Assembly: GCF_000169175.1 (NCBI RefSeq)
Contig: NZ_AAWS01000034.1
Location: 1-64,000, forward strand
Direction: 5' to 3'
Source of the DNA: Microscilla marina ATCC 23134
GTDB taxonomy: Bacteria; Bacteroidota; Bacteroidia; Cytophagales; Microscillaceae
DNA length: 64,000 nt
Shown here: one piece after another, positions 43,891 through 52,641 of the stretch
How positions within the stretch are numbered: position 1 is the stretch's first letter
Layout: each line of letters opens with the position of its first letter
Position numbers and translations under genes: made by a program
The notes under the pieces: model-generated
The model's database searches: none
Told to the model about the DNA's origin: nothing
The model's input: the letters and a program-made list of their open reading frames with translations, nothing else

Positions 43891-43914
43891 TCTATTTAAA
43901 AACTGTAGTATATC

Positions 43915-44886
43915 ATGGAGGATTGGGATGAGTTATTAGCGAGGTATTTTTCGGGGGAAACCACCGCTAATGAGCAAGAGAAAGCAGAAGCCTGGCTAAA
44001 AAAACACCCACAAGAAGGGCAAATACTGAAAAAAGCCTGGGAGGTGAATACAGTACCTACATTTGCCCCAGACGTAAACCTTGCCTGGAGCCAGGTGCAA
44101 AGCAAAATTACTCCTGTTCATCATAAAGAAAACAAGCTAAGAAACTTCAACCTGCGTTGGGCAGTTGCGGCGGTGTTGGTGTTGGCAGTAGGGCTTGCCT
44201 GGTGGATGTTGACAGACAAAGATACGGATAGTTGGCTTACCAAAGAGGTACAAAGTAAGCAAACCACTCCTTTGCTATTAAGCGATGGTACCAAGGTATG
44301 GCTCAATCAACAAACCAAACTGCGTTATCCTTCGTCTTTTGACGCTGCTCAGCGCGAAGTATTTCTTGAGGGTGAAGCCTTTTTTGAGGTAAAGCCCAAC
44401 ACACAAAAACCTTTTGTGGTACATGCAGCAAAAACTACTACTCAGGTATTGGGAACGTCATTTAATGTAAAATCACCTGCCAACGAAGCCAACATAGCGG
44501 TAACGGTCACTTCGGGTAAGGTGGCTTTTTTTGCCAATGCTTACCCTGATAAACGACTAGTGTTGAATAAAAACCAACAAGGAGTATTTACCAATGCTAC
44601 CCAGGCTTTGACAAAAAATCCCCGCTATGATGCCAACTTACTTGCTTGGAAAACAGGCATATTGCGTTTTGAGCGGGCTTCTTTGGCAGAAGTAGCCGCA
44701 GTATTGAGTAAATACTATAACAAAACTATTAAAATAGAGAATAAAACACTCCGCAATTGCGTATTGACTACCACGCTTGAGAAGTTGTCGTTAAAAGAGG
44801 CCATAGAAGTGATAGCCCTCACCCTTAATATTGAATATACCATCGCAACGCAGCAAGTTGTATTGAAAGGAAAAGCTTGTAAATAG
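43915..44886 (+). CDS. FecR-family anti-sigma / signal-transducing protein
   Basis: A 323-residue single-pass inner-membrane protein. The cytoplasmic N-terminus (~1-80; ELLARYFSGETTANEQEKAEAWL) is the FecR N-terminal domain that would bind an ECF sigma factor. The membrane helix is at ~83-100 (AVAAVLVLAVGLAWWML). The periplasmic FecR domain (~115-210; VFLEGEAFFEVKPN, FVVHAAKTTTQVLGTSFNV) and the DUF4974-type C-terminus (~245-320; FERASLAEVAAVLSKYYNKTI) follow. Directly downstream is an STN-bearing TonB receptor, its expected partner. The cognate sigma gene is missing from this cluster. Confidence 0.93.
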   Translation: MEDWDELLARYFSGETTANEQEKAEAWLKKHPQEGQILKKAWEVNTVPTFAPDVNLAWSQVQSKITPVHHKENKLRNFNLRWAVAAVLVLAVGLAWWMLTDKDTDSWLTKEVQSKQTTPLLLSDGTKVWLNQQTKLRYPSSFDAAQREVFLEGEAFFEVKPNTQKPFVVHAAKTTTQVLGTSFNVKSPANEANIAVTVTSGKVAFFANAYPDKRLVLNKNQQGVFTNATQALTKNPRYDANLLAWKTGILRFERASLAEVAAVLSKYYNKTIKIENKTLRNCVLTTTLEKLSLKEAIEVIALTLNIEYTIATQQVVLKGKACK

Positions 44887-44939
44887 TTAATCAAGGAGGA
44901 GGTAAATTCCATTACATCAGACTGAATTTTATTAGAAAA

Positions 44940-47591
44940 ATGCCGAAGTTGTACCTGACCGTTTTTGTTTTATTGGTTTTTTTGGGGGAGGCATTAGGGC
45001 AACCTTCTACCCTCTTGCAAACCCCCATTCAGCTAGAGCCAGGGCAGTATACCGTTGCTCAATTGCTCAAGCAAATCAATAATCAAACTGGAGTACATTT
45101 TTCTTACAGCCGTTCTTTAAACATTTCCAAAAAAGTGTTGTTTACTGATAAAACACTTTCTATCAAGCAAATAGTCGATCAGATGCTTGCCCCACAAAAG
45201 CTAAAATATTTGCTTAAGGGTAAAATGATTATTATAAGAAAAAGTTTTCCCAAAATAGCTACTCCTACGAGCACAACAGCTTCGTTTACTACTCAACCCC
45301 GTTTTTACACCATCAGTGGTACCATCACCGACCAATCAAATGGAGAGGCGTTGATTGGAGCCACCGTGTATATACCTTCTCTGGGCAAGGGAATCGCTAC
45401 CAATAGTTATGGCTTTTTTGCGCTTAGATTGGCTCCTGGCAAATACAAGGTACAAGTGTCTTACATTGGTTTTCAGAGCAAGCATTACCAGATAAACCTG
45501 GAAGCCTCTAAAACCTTGAATGTAGAATTACCTGTGGACAAAAACGAGCTTGCCACAGTAGTCATTACCGATCGGGGCATCAACGAACACGTCACAAGCC
45601 TGGAGGTGAGCACGAACCGCCTGGACATAGAAGAAATAAAAAGCATGCCGGCTTTTTTGGGCGAAGTAGATGTATTGCAGAGCATCAGGGCATTGCCTGG
45701 AGTAAGTAGTATAGGAGAGGGAGCGTCGGGTTTTAACGTAAGAGGAGGAGCCGCTGACCAAAACCTAATATTGCTCGATGAAGCCATTGTATACAATTCA
45801 GCGCATTTGCTGGGTTTGTTCTCAGTGTTTAACCCTCATTCGGTAAAAGATGTCAAAATCTATAAAGGTGCCATTCCGCCCAATTATGGTGGTCGCTTAT
45901 CATCGGTGTTGGACATTCGCCAAAAAGAAGGCAATACCAAAAGGTTTAGCGGAGAAGGAGGGGTGGGTTTTGTTACTTCGCGACTAATGTTGGAAACGCC
46001 CATTGTCAAAGACAAAAGCGCGTTGTTGGTGGCAGCCCGCCGTTCTTATGCCGACTTGTTTCTTAAACTTTCCAGTGATCAGGACATACGCGATACCCAG
46101 TTGTATTTTTATGACCTCAACCTGAAATTTAATTATGCAATTGACAAAAAAAACCGACTATATGTCTCAGGGTATTTTGGAAGAGATGTAGCCAAAATTG
46201 GCAAACTGTTTTCGTTTTCGTGGGGCAACCGTACTGCCACAATTCGGTGGAACCATTTATTCAACAGTCAATTGTTTTCCAATGTAAGTTTGATTTTCAG
46301 TGATTATAACTATAAGCTGGGTGTGCTACCGACAAACACAAACGGTTTGGAGTTTGAATGGGTGGCAGGTATTTCCAGTTATCAACTCAAAAACGATCTT
46401 ACTTGGTTTATCAACCCTCGGCATACCCTCGATTTTGGTATAAGTGGTATAGGATACTATTTTCAACCAGGGCAAGTAGATTCTGAAACCAGTTCAGTAA
46501 AAACTGCCAGTGAAAGGGCGTTAGAAACAGCCATTTATGCCAATTATAAGCAACAAATCAACAAAAAACTAACTTTAAGTTATGGTGTGCGTTTGTCTGC
46601 TTTTTTGAGCTTGGGCGAGCGCAATGTACGTACTTATCTGCCTGGTCAACCACGCCGCAATGCAACAGTGATTGGACAAAGGCGGTACGGTAATAATGAG
46701 GTGGTCGCCAATTATTGGGGGCTGGAACCCCGCCTGAGCCTCCGTTGGCAGTTTAAACCCAAAACTGCTCTCAAAGCCAGCTATGCCCGCAATCGTCAAT
46801 ACATTCACTTGGTATCTAATACTACTGCTCCTCTGCCCACCGATATTTGGAAATCGTCTGATCCTTATATTCGTCCACTTACCTCAGATCAAGTAGCATT
46901 GGGTATATTTCACGTTATAGCTTCGCCCGCGCTTGAGTTGTCAGCAGAGGTGTATTACAAAAAAATGTACGACTTGATTGATTACCGAAACGGAGTAAAC
47001 CTGTTGTTGAACGAATACCTTGAAACGGAGTTGTTAAGTGGCGATGGGCGCGCTTATGGACTAGAACTGATGGTAAGAAAAAATACAGGGAAGTTTCGTG
47101 GTTGGTTAAGTTATACTTTGGCAAGGTCTGAGCGTAAAATCGACAGTGATTTTCCGGAAGATAGAGTCAATAACGGGGCGTATTACCCAGCAGACTATGA
47201 CAGAACCCACTTATTGAACCTAACGACTACTTATGATTTTAACAAAAGAGTAAGCCTTTCGGCAAATTTTACCCTGAGTACGGGACGTCCAGTGACTTTT
47301 CCGAGTGCTAAGTATCAGTTTATGGGTTCTACCGTGCTAGACTATAGCACCCGCAACCAAAACCGAATCCCCAGTTATCACCGACTAGACCTTTCTTTGA
47401 CTCTCAAGGGCAAGCCCAAGCGTAAGCGACGTTGGAAGGGAGAGTGGGTTTTTTCGGTGTACAATGTGTATGCACGCAGAAACGCTTACTCAATCTATTT
47501 TATAGGAGACGGCACTGCCCAAAACGAAGCGACCCGTCTCTCTATTTTGGGAGGATTGTTTCCCTCTATTACTTATAATTTTAAATTTTAG
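44940..47591 (+). CDS. TonB-dependent receptor with STN and CarboxypepD-like domains
   Basis: An 883-residue outer-membrane beta-barrel. Order: signal peptide (~1-20), STN signalling domain (~30-100; TVAQLLKQINNQTGVHFSYS), carboxypeptidase-D-like regulatory domain (~120-200; ISGTITDQSNGEALIGATVYIPSLGKG), plug (~215-350; GEVDVLQSIRALPGVSSIGEGASGFNVRGG, LLDEA) and barrel ending in aromatic Phe. The STN domain means it signals through FecR. No SusD partner is present, so the substrate may be an iron chelator or other small ligand rather than a glycan. 53 bases separate it from fecR. Confidence 0.95.
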   Translation: MPKLYLTVFVLLVFLGEALGQPSTLLQTPIQLEPGQYTVAQLLKQINNQTGVHFSYSRSLNISKKVLFTDKTLSIKQIVDQMLAPQKLKYLLKGKMIIIRKSFPKIATPTSTTASFTTQPRFYTISGTITDQSNGEALIGATVYIPSLGKGIATNSYGFFALRLAPGKYKVQVSYIGFQSKHYQINLEASKTLNVELPVDKNELATVVITDRGINEHVTSLEVSTNRLDIEEIKSMPAFLGEVDVLQSIRALPGVSSIGEGASGFNVRGGAADQNLILLDEAIVYNSAHLLGLFSVFNPHSVKDVKIYKGAIPPNYGGRLSSVLDIRQKEGNTKRFSGEGGVGFVTSRLMLETPIVKDKSALLVAARRSYADLFLKLSSDQDIRDTQLYFYDLNLKFNYAIDKKNRLYVSGYFGRDVAKIGKLFSFSWGNRTATIRWNHLFNSQLFSNVSLIFSDYNYKLGVLPTNTNGLEFEWVAGISSYQLKNDLTWFINPRHTLDFGISGIGYYFQPGQVDSETSSVKTASERALETAIYANYKQQINKKLTLSYGVRLSAFLSLGERNVRTYLPGQPRRNATVIGQRRYGNNEVVANYWGLEPRLSLRWQFKPKTALKASYARNRQYIHLVSNTTAPLPTDIWKSSDPYIRPLTSDQVALGIFHVIASPALELSAEVYYKKMYDLIDYRNGVNLLLNEYLETELLSGDGRAYGLELMVRKNTGKFRGWLSYTLARSERKIDSDFPEDRVNNGAYYPADYDRTHLLNLTTTYDFNKRVSLSANFTLSTGRPVTFPSAKYQFMGSTVLDYSTRNQNRIPSYHRLDLSLTLKGKPKRKRRWKGEWVFSVYNVYARRNAYSIYFIGDGTAQNEATRLSILGGLFPSITYNFKF

Positions 47592-48078
47592 AGAGAGAAG
47601 CCCCAAACCAGCCCTTGTTGGTTATAACTTGTAGCCCAAGGACGCACTATACCAATATGTGTTGGCATCCAAGGACTTGTTACTATTTTGAGAATTTGGT
47701 AAAACTTTATAAGTAACTGATAATTAGTTTCTTTGAATTGTTGATTTATTTTATCAAGTATCAAAAGTGTTTGAATAACAGCGTCTTCTATTCCGCCTTA
47801 GTTTGTTAGCGTTAAGAAATTTACGAAATGGAGCCGTTAAAAACAGATTACCGAACGAGGAACGAGTGAGTGTTTGAGCTGTTTAGGCGTAATGGAGTAA
47901 ATTTTAGCGATCAAACTACAGCGGCGGCTTTTTTTGGTTCGTTTTTTTAGCTAAAGAAAATCCATGATCCCGAACTTGATTCGGGGAAATGAACGGCTGC
48001 TGAGGTTCCTGAAACTTGATTTCCTGTCAAAATCTTGCTGATTATATGGCTAAAATGACTTTTACCAAGTTTTCAATA
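47592..48078. other. Gene-poor region, mixed short palindromes
   Basis: 487 bases. A short direct repeat CCAAGGAC occurs at ~47637 and ~47670, and CCCGAACTTGATTCGGG near 47970 is a palindrome. No terminator is obvious right after the TonB receptor, and no gene is supported. Confidence 0.35.
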
Positions 48079-48420
48079 CTATTGAGTTTGCTTCTTGTCA
48101 CAGCCTGCCTTTCGTTGCAAAATATAGTTTTCCCAACCTTTACAGAAAAAAAAATCTTGTGTAACATTGATGGGCAGGGGTAATTTTTGAGCTTCAGGGT
48201 GTAGGTGAAAGTAGACATGGCACCTTTCAAGCTCTTGGCAAAGACAGACAGTATTGCGACTACTGTCGATTTCTTCGATCAGCTTTTTTAGTTGTAACAA
48301 TCTTTTTTCAATATCGGTAGAGGAGGTTTTGTACCCTCTTTTTTGTTTTTCTATTTCCTGGTGTAAATACACCCTTTGATAAGCTTTGATAACTTCTTGT
48401 TTTAATAGAACAATGTTCAT
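48079..48420 (-). CDS. Small helical protein of unknown family
   Basis: Start chosen at ATG 48420 (MNIVLLKQEVIKAYQRVYLHQEI) rather than the longer 48462 frame. 113 residues, charged and coiled-coil-like in the first half (KRLLQLKKLIEEIDSS). The second half is Cys/His-rich (CLCQELERCHVYFHLHPE, FFFCKGWEN, AGCDKK). The composition suggests a real gene, but no family is recognised. No signal peptide. A terminator-like hairpin is not seen just downstream. Confidence 0.5.
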   Translation of the reverse strand: MNIVLLKQEVIKAYQRVYLHQEIEKQKRGYKTSSTDIEKRLLQLKKLIEEIDSSRNTVCLCQELERCHVYFHLHPEAQKLPLPINVTQDFFFCKGWENYILQRKAGCDKKQTQ

Positions 48421-48623
48421 ACGATTATAAATTTTTGTCAAAAATGCCTGATGAAAGACCAATAGTATGTACCTATTTTAGCTGGTCTTTTACTAACAAA
48501 GAGACAAAACCGCTCATTTTAACCCTTAAAGTGTACAAGTTTTTTTTGCTAAAAGTAAGAAAATACAATTAAATAAATATGTAAATATTTGATTATTAAT
48601 TGTTTAGTGATCAGTGAAATAAA

Positions 48624-48650
48624 AAAACACCTGCCACTGACAGGTGTTTT
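48624..48650 (-). terminator. Terminator of the PspC transcript
   Basis: AAAACACCTG (48624-48633) pairs with CAGGTGTTTT (48641-48650), and on the minus strand a T run follows. It lies ~100 bases past the stop codon. Confidence 0.75.
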
Positions 48651-48746
48651 TAAGTTAGGTTTTTATATGGAGTGCATAATAGTTATATGGTTTACAGATT
48701 CAATTCTCTTGACAAAGTCATCAGCATCAACTTTTGTCCACGTGGC

Positions 48747-51350
48747 TTAGTCCGCTCTTCTTACAGAACTTACGCCAGAGCTATTGCTTTGCAAAGTAGG
48801 GTTGCCTTTGTAACGTACTTTTGAGGCGCCACTGGCTTCAACCGCAAGTTTGTTGGCTACCTGTACATATACCTTACTGGCACCCGAAAGCTCCAGTTCA
48901 GCATTTTTTACAGCAAAGTCATACGCCATAATTTTGGAAGCACCACTTATGTTTAGTTTTACATTGTCAGCGTTGCCGTCTTTTAGTTCAACTTTAGAGG
49001 CTCCCGATATGTCCAGATTCATTCGTCCTTCGCTAAAACCTCTGGCAGTAAGCTTGCAAGCTCCCGACAGGTTCAAAGCTTCAAGGCTTGGAGTGCTTAT
49101 TTCCAATACAATGTTACGGTGGCTGCCTCTTTTAAGGCTCAGTTTTACTTGCTCACCATTTTGGGTCAGCTTTAACTTGTCCAAATCTGTTTCACGCCCC
49201 TTAGCTACTACCTTGGTTTCGTTGCTTTTTACCAGTTTTACCTTGAATACACCACCAATGGTTAATTTTTTGAAATTATTTACCTTAAATGCCCTTGTTC
49301 CATCACCTTGGTTTTGTTCTTCGTGGCTCACGCGATTGTCATTATCATTGTAATATCCACGTCTGTTTTCATAACGGGCAATTTTTTCTTCATCGGGGCT
49401 ATGCTTACAACTTATACATACCAAACGACCACTCTTTTTAAACTTCCACACGTTTTTTCCATCCATATCGCGAGCACTGTACCCATTTTTGTTAATCGTA
49501 TTATAAATAATGTGACGCAGGCTATTGGTCATTATAAACTCCTTTTCGTAAGGAATGTATAGTCTCATTTTGTTACTTTGTGCCCTAAACTTGGCCCCAG
49601 ACTTAAATGTAAAGTTTCTGTCGAAAAGTAACGTGTTATCTTCCTTTGCTACCCCATACTCAATCATTTGTGCATTATTGGCAGCATCCTGGTAACTCTC
49701 TCCGGCAGCGCCAAAGCTATGCTCTAGTTTAAAAGCGGCTTCGCCATAACCCTGCAAAGTCAACTTACTGCGTCGGTAGTCTTTCATTCCATTATTTGGG
49801 TTCATGTCCAACATTACAGGAGCTTTTCCTTCAAAAGTATAATACTCTACTTTGCCCGATGTGTTGGTGTAGCCAAAGTTGTTGATGTTGGGGGGCAACG
49901 CTACACCCAAGCCAATCAGACTGACTACCCAAAGCCCTGCCATTGTCCAGCCAAAACGAGACCGAATAACCCAGCGGCGTAACAATAACGAAATGCCTAA
50001 ACCTATGATAAACAAACTTGGTATGAGTAGGGTAAAGTACATACTAGTAGCAAGCAAGGCGGGTAATTCCATACTATTGTAGTAAAACCTGGCAGGTACT
50101 GGTCCTAAGTACATTCCTTCAAAGTGAAAGTTACCCAAGGTAAAAATAACGGCAATGGTTAAGCCCACTGTCATGCTCAAGCCCATAATAAAAGCCAAAA
50201 ATCCCCCACCAATGCGAATACTTTCGGAGGCAAGCACAAAAAACGGACGAATCAAAGGACTTAGACTATTGATGAGTACTCCAGCCATTTTGAAAGGAAA
50301 CATCACAACTTGTCCGGCTTTGGTAGTACTGTAGTTTCTTTGTTCGGGTACTCTCATTGTTTTACGTAGGGTAGAATCAATATTTTTGAGGGTAATGGGC
50401 TCACCTTCCATTTTCATACGGTCGGTAATGGTTTTTGCCTCAGGCGAAATGATCCAGAGAATAATGTATAGTAAAATACTGGCACCACCCAATGCAATAC
50501 CCAATACAAATAGTAAACGCAATAGGGCAAGCTCTATGCCTACATAATGCGATAGCCCGGCAACTACTCCACCAATGGTAGAACGGTTGCGGTCGCGGTA
50601 AAATCTTTTGATTTGAGGGTTTTCTTCCAGCTCTTTGTTCAAAGGCACCACTGCCCAAAGGGTAAGGTAACTGATCAGCGTAAAAGCAGGAATTGCCGGG
50701 GCAAAGAACAGCCCAAAGGTAAGTACAATCAGAATAAGACGCACCCACATGGCATCCATGTTAAAGTAATGGGCAAGCCCTGAAGCCACCCCACCCAAAA
50801 TCTTGTGGTTGCCATCACGATACAAGCGCTTACCACGGGTTCGGCGTGGCACCTGACTAGCCACAGCTTGTGGCACATGTTCGGCAGTATGGCGGTGGTT
50901 GTCTTCTACATTGAAGTTCAAGTCCTCTGCGTATGCTTTTTCGGTCTGGGTGGCTTTTTTAACCGGAGGGTTCTTTGTCGGCTGTGCCTTAAGCGACGCC
51001 TGGTACTCGGCTTCGGTTTGTAGCTCAAGCCCACCATCGTTAAACACTGGGTTAGAAGCAATGGGTTGGTAGGCAGGGTCGTCTTCCATTGCCTGAAAGT
51101 CGGCAACGCTCCCCATGGTAGTGATCAGATGGTTTACATCCTCTTGGGTAATCACTTGCTTGCCACTATTGAGGGTTGACATAAAAATTTCAGCCATACG
51201 GTTTTCTATGTCTTCTATAATCTCCTTACTGTCTTCAAACGAGGCAAAATACTGCTCTACCGAAGAGAGATAGGTTTTGAGTTGCTCGTAGGTATCTTCT
51301 TCTATGTAGAAGATGATCCCACTAATGTTGATGCTAATATTTTTTTTCAT
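48747..51350 (-). CDS. Tandem PspC-domain protein fused to DUF2807 (head GIN) domain
   Basis: An 867-residue membrane protein. The N-terminal soluble part (~1-170) leads into two PspC domains (KRLYRDGNHKILGGVASGLAHYF ~180-200; KRFYRDRNRSTIGGVVAGLSHYVG ~250-275), each with membrane helices. Further helices follow to ~485, then an extracytoplasmic region ending in a DUF2807 right-handed beta-helix (~690-867; repeated LNLSGACKLTARG, LDISGASKVELKDG, LNISGASKI, LELSGASKV). PspC relates to envelope stress. The SGASKV ladder suggests a surface or periplasmic adhesive or sensing shaft. padR lies 62 bases upstream on the same strand. Confidence 0.93.
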   Translation of the reverse strand: MKKNISINISGIIFYIEEDTYEQLKTYLSSVEQYFASFEDSKEIIEDIENRMAEIFMSTLNSGKQVITQEDVNHLITTMGSVADFQAMEDDPAYQPIASNPVFNDGGLELQTEAEYQASLKAQPTKNPPVKKATQTEKAYAEDLNFNVEDNHRHTAEHVPQAVASQVPRRTRGKRLYRDGNHKILGGVASGLAHYFNMDAMWVRLILIVLTFGLFFAPAIPAFTLISYLTLWAVVPLNKELEENPQIKRFYRDRNRSTIGGVVAGLSHYVGIELALLRLLFVLGIALGGASILLYIILWIISPEAKTITDRMKMEGEPITLKNIDSTLRKTMRVPEQRNYSTTKAGQVVMFPFKMAGVLINSLSPLIRPFFVLASESIRIGGGFLAFIMGLSMTVGLTIAVIFTLGNFHFEGMYLGPVPARFYYNSMELPALLATSMYFTLLIPSLFIIGLGISLLLRRWVIRSRFGWTMAGLWVVSLIGLGVALPPNINNFGYTNTSGKVEYYTFEGKAPVMLDMNPNNGMKDYRRSKLTLQGYGEAAFKLEHSFGAAGESYQDAANNAQMIEYGVAKEDNTLLFDRNFTFKSGAKFRAQSNKMRLYIPYEKEFIMTNSLRHIIYNTINKNGYSARDMDGKNVWKFKKSGRLVCISCKHSPDEEKIARYENRRGYYNDNDNRVSHEEQNQGDGTRAFKVNNFKKLTIGGVFKVKLVKSNETKVVAKGRETDLDKLKLTQNGEQVKLSLKRGSHRNIVLEISTPSLEALNLSGACKLTARGFSEGRMNLDISGASKVELKDGNADNVKLNISGASKIMAYDFAVKNAELELSGASKVYVQVANKLAVEASGASKVRYKGNPTLQSNSSGVSSVRRAD

Positions 51351-51412
51351 GGTTATATGTGCTGAGTTTATTAAGTGCTTGTCTAAAGTCGATTGATGGT
51401 TTTAATTAGGTT

Positions 51413-51793
51413 TTATTTCTTTTTGAGTTTTATCTCTTCCAGTGTTGGTATCTCAATGCTTTCTCGCTTATTTTGAATAATCTTATTGGTAGACAATACC
51501 AGTTCGTTCCACGTAATATTTAGTTTTTGTAAAAACTCGTTGCCTTTTTCGGTCAATGTGTAGTGTTTTTGTGGAGGACCAAGTTTTGACTCTTTCCAGC
51601 TATAAGCCAGTAAGTCAGCTTTGCGTAAGCGAGTCAATAAAGGGTAAAGTGTGCCTTCTACCACAATGATTTTTGCATCTTTGAGCTCCTTAAGAATATC
51701 AGATGCGTAAATCTCGCCACGCGAAATGATATGGAGAATGCAAAATTCCAGAATGCCCTTACGCATCTGTACTTGTGTGTTTTCTATGTTCAT
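51413..51793 (-). CDS. PadR-family transcriptional regulator
   Basis: A 126-residue winged-helix regulator: MRKGILEFCILHIISRGEIYASDILKELKDAKIIVVEGTLYPLLTRLRKADLL (~9-61) and the wing SKLGPPQKHYTLTEKG. In Bacteroidota such genes commonly precede PspC-domain genes, and here the PspC gene follows by 62 bases. Two copies of a PadR-type site lie upstream, one overlapping the promoter, so autorepression of the padR-pspC operon is likely. Confidence 0.94.
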   Translation of the reverse strand: MNIENTQVQMRKGILEFCILHIISRGEIYASDILKELKDAKIIVVEGTLYPLLTRLRKADLLAYSWKESKLGPPQKHYTLTEKGNEFLQKLNITWNELVLSTNKIIQNKRESIEIPTLEEIKLKKK

Positions 51794-51862
51794 AATATTA
51801 TGATAAATGTTAACATTGAGTAAACTATTTACTTTGATTAAACATATACACGTCTATCAAAG

Positions 51863-51956
51863 GTTCTATGTAATACCAAGTATTGGAATAAAAAAATATT
51901 TTTTCTCTTAGTTACGACAAAAATAATAGAAAGTTCTATGTAATGCAAGGTATCTT
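51863..51956 (-). promoter_or_regulatory. PadR operator/promoter region
   Basis: Two direct copies of a 24-base box (plus-strand sense GTTCTATGTAATaCcAaGTATtgg, 51863-51886, and 51933-51956) are spaced 70 bases apart. On the minus strand the far copy contains the -33 TTG (51948-51946), followed after 20 bases by a perfect TATTTTTG (51925-51918). A repressor bound there would block the promoter. Confidence 0.6.
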
Positions 51957-52641
51957 ATAAAAACCTGAACCTACAGGCTAAATTACATTTCATTTGCAGT
52001 GTACCCAAGACACTAACCAGAGGGAAAGGGGCGTTAAATGTTTTTTGTGTGTTAAAGTACTGATAGTGAGGTGAATATGAAAAGTGTCCAGGTGGGCTTA
52101 GGTGCAGCAGCATCGAAAAAAACGATTGAACAAGCAAGTAAACTTCTACAAAAATACTACAATGATTTAATCAACTCATAGCCAAAACCTTAGACTTTTT
52201 TAGTAAATATTTTTGATTTGACCCTTCTGTTATTAGTAAATTAATATGTATTTTTGTTTAGTAATCCCTATACAAATCATACTGAAGATGTATGCCTGAA
52301 CTTAATCATACATCTATCCATTGATTAAAAAATAAGTTGCAAAAGATAATATATTAACTAAGTTATACACCAAATTTCTTTGGTAGTAGGTGGGTTCATG
52401 TCTTGAAAAACTTGTACACTCATAACCAAAAACCTGTAAGAGTTTGAGTGTTACTTTAGCTAATTCAGAATTAAAAAAATCGCAATTACTTATCTACTGC
52501 AAAAAAAGGGTATACAAATGTTCCGTAGGGGAGAATTATTACAAGTGTTGGGCTGTGTTTGGTAAGCAATGGGTAAGTATCACCTGTTGATTATTATATT
52601 CAAACAAAGCGTTTTTTGAACACCCTAAAAACTTTACAAAA
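51957..52641. other. Intergenic region upstream of dnaB
   Basis: 685 bases between divergent padR and dnaB. It contains one possible 34-codon ORF (52077-52181) and a TATTTTTG box at ~52251 without a well-placed -33 TTG. No repeats or RNA genes are recognised. Confidence 0.4.
52077..52181 (+). CDS. Possible 34-residue peptide
   Basis: ATG 52077 to TAG 52181 encodes MKSVQVGLGAAASKKTIEQA and a further 14 residues ending NDLINS, a helix-forming composition. A GTG two codons earlier is an alternative start, and an in-frame TAA lies eight codons upstream of the ATG. No family is recognised and no ribosome site is evident. It could be a remnant. Confidence 0.22.
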   Translation: MKSVQVGLGAAASKKTIEQASKLLQKYYNDLINS

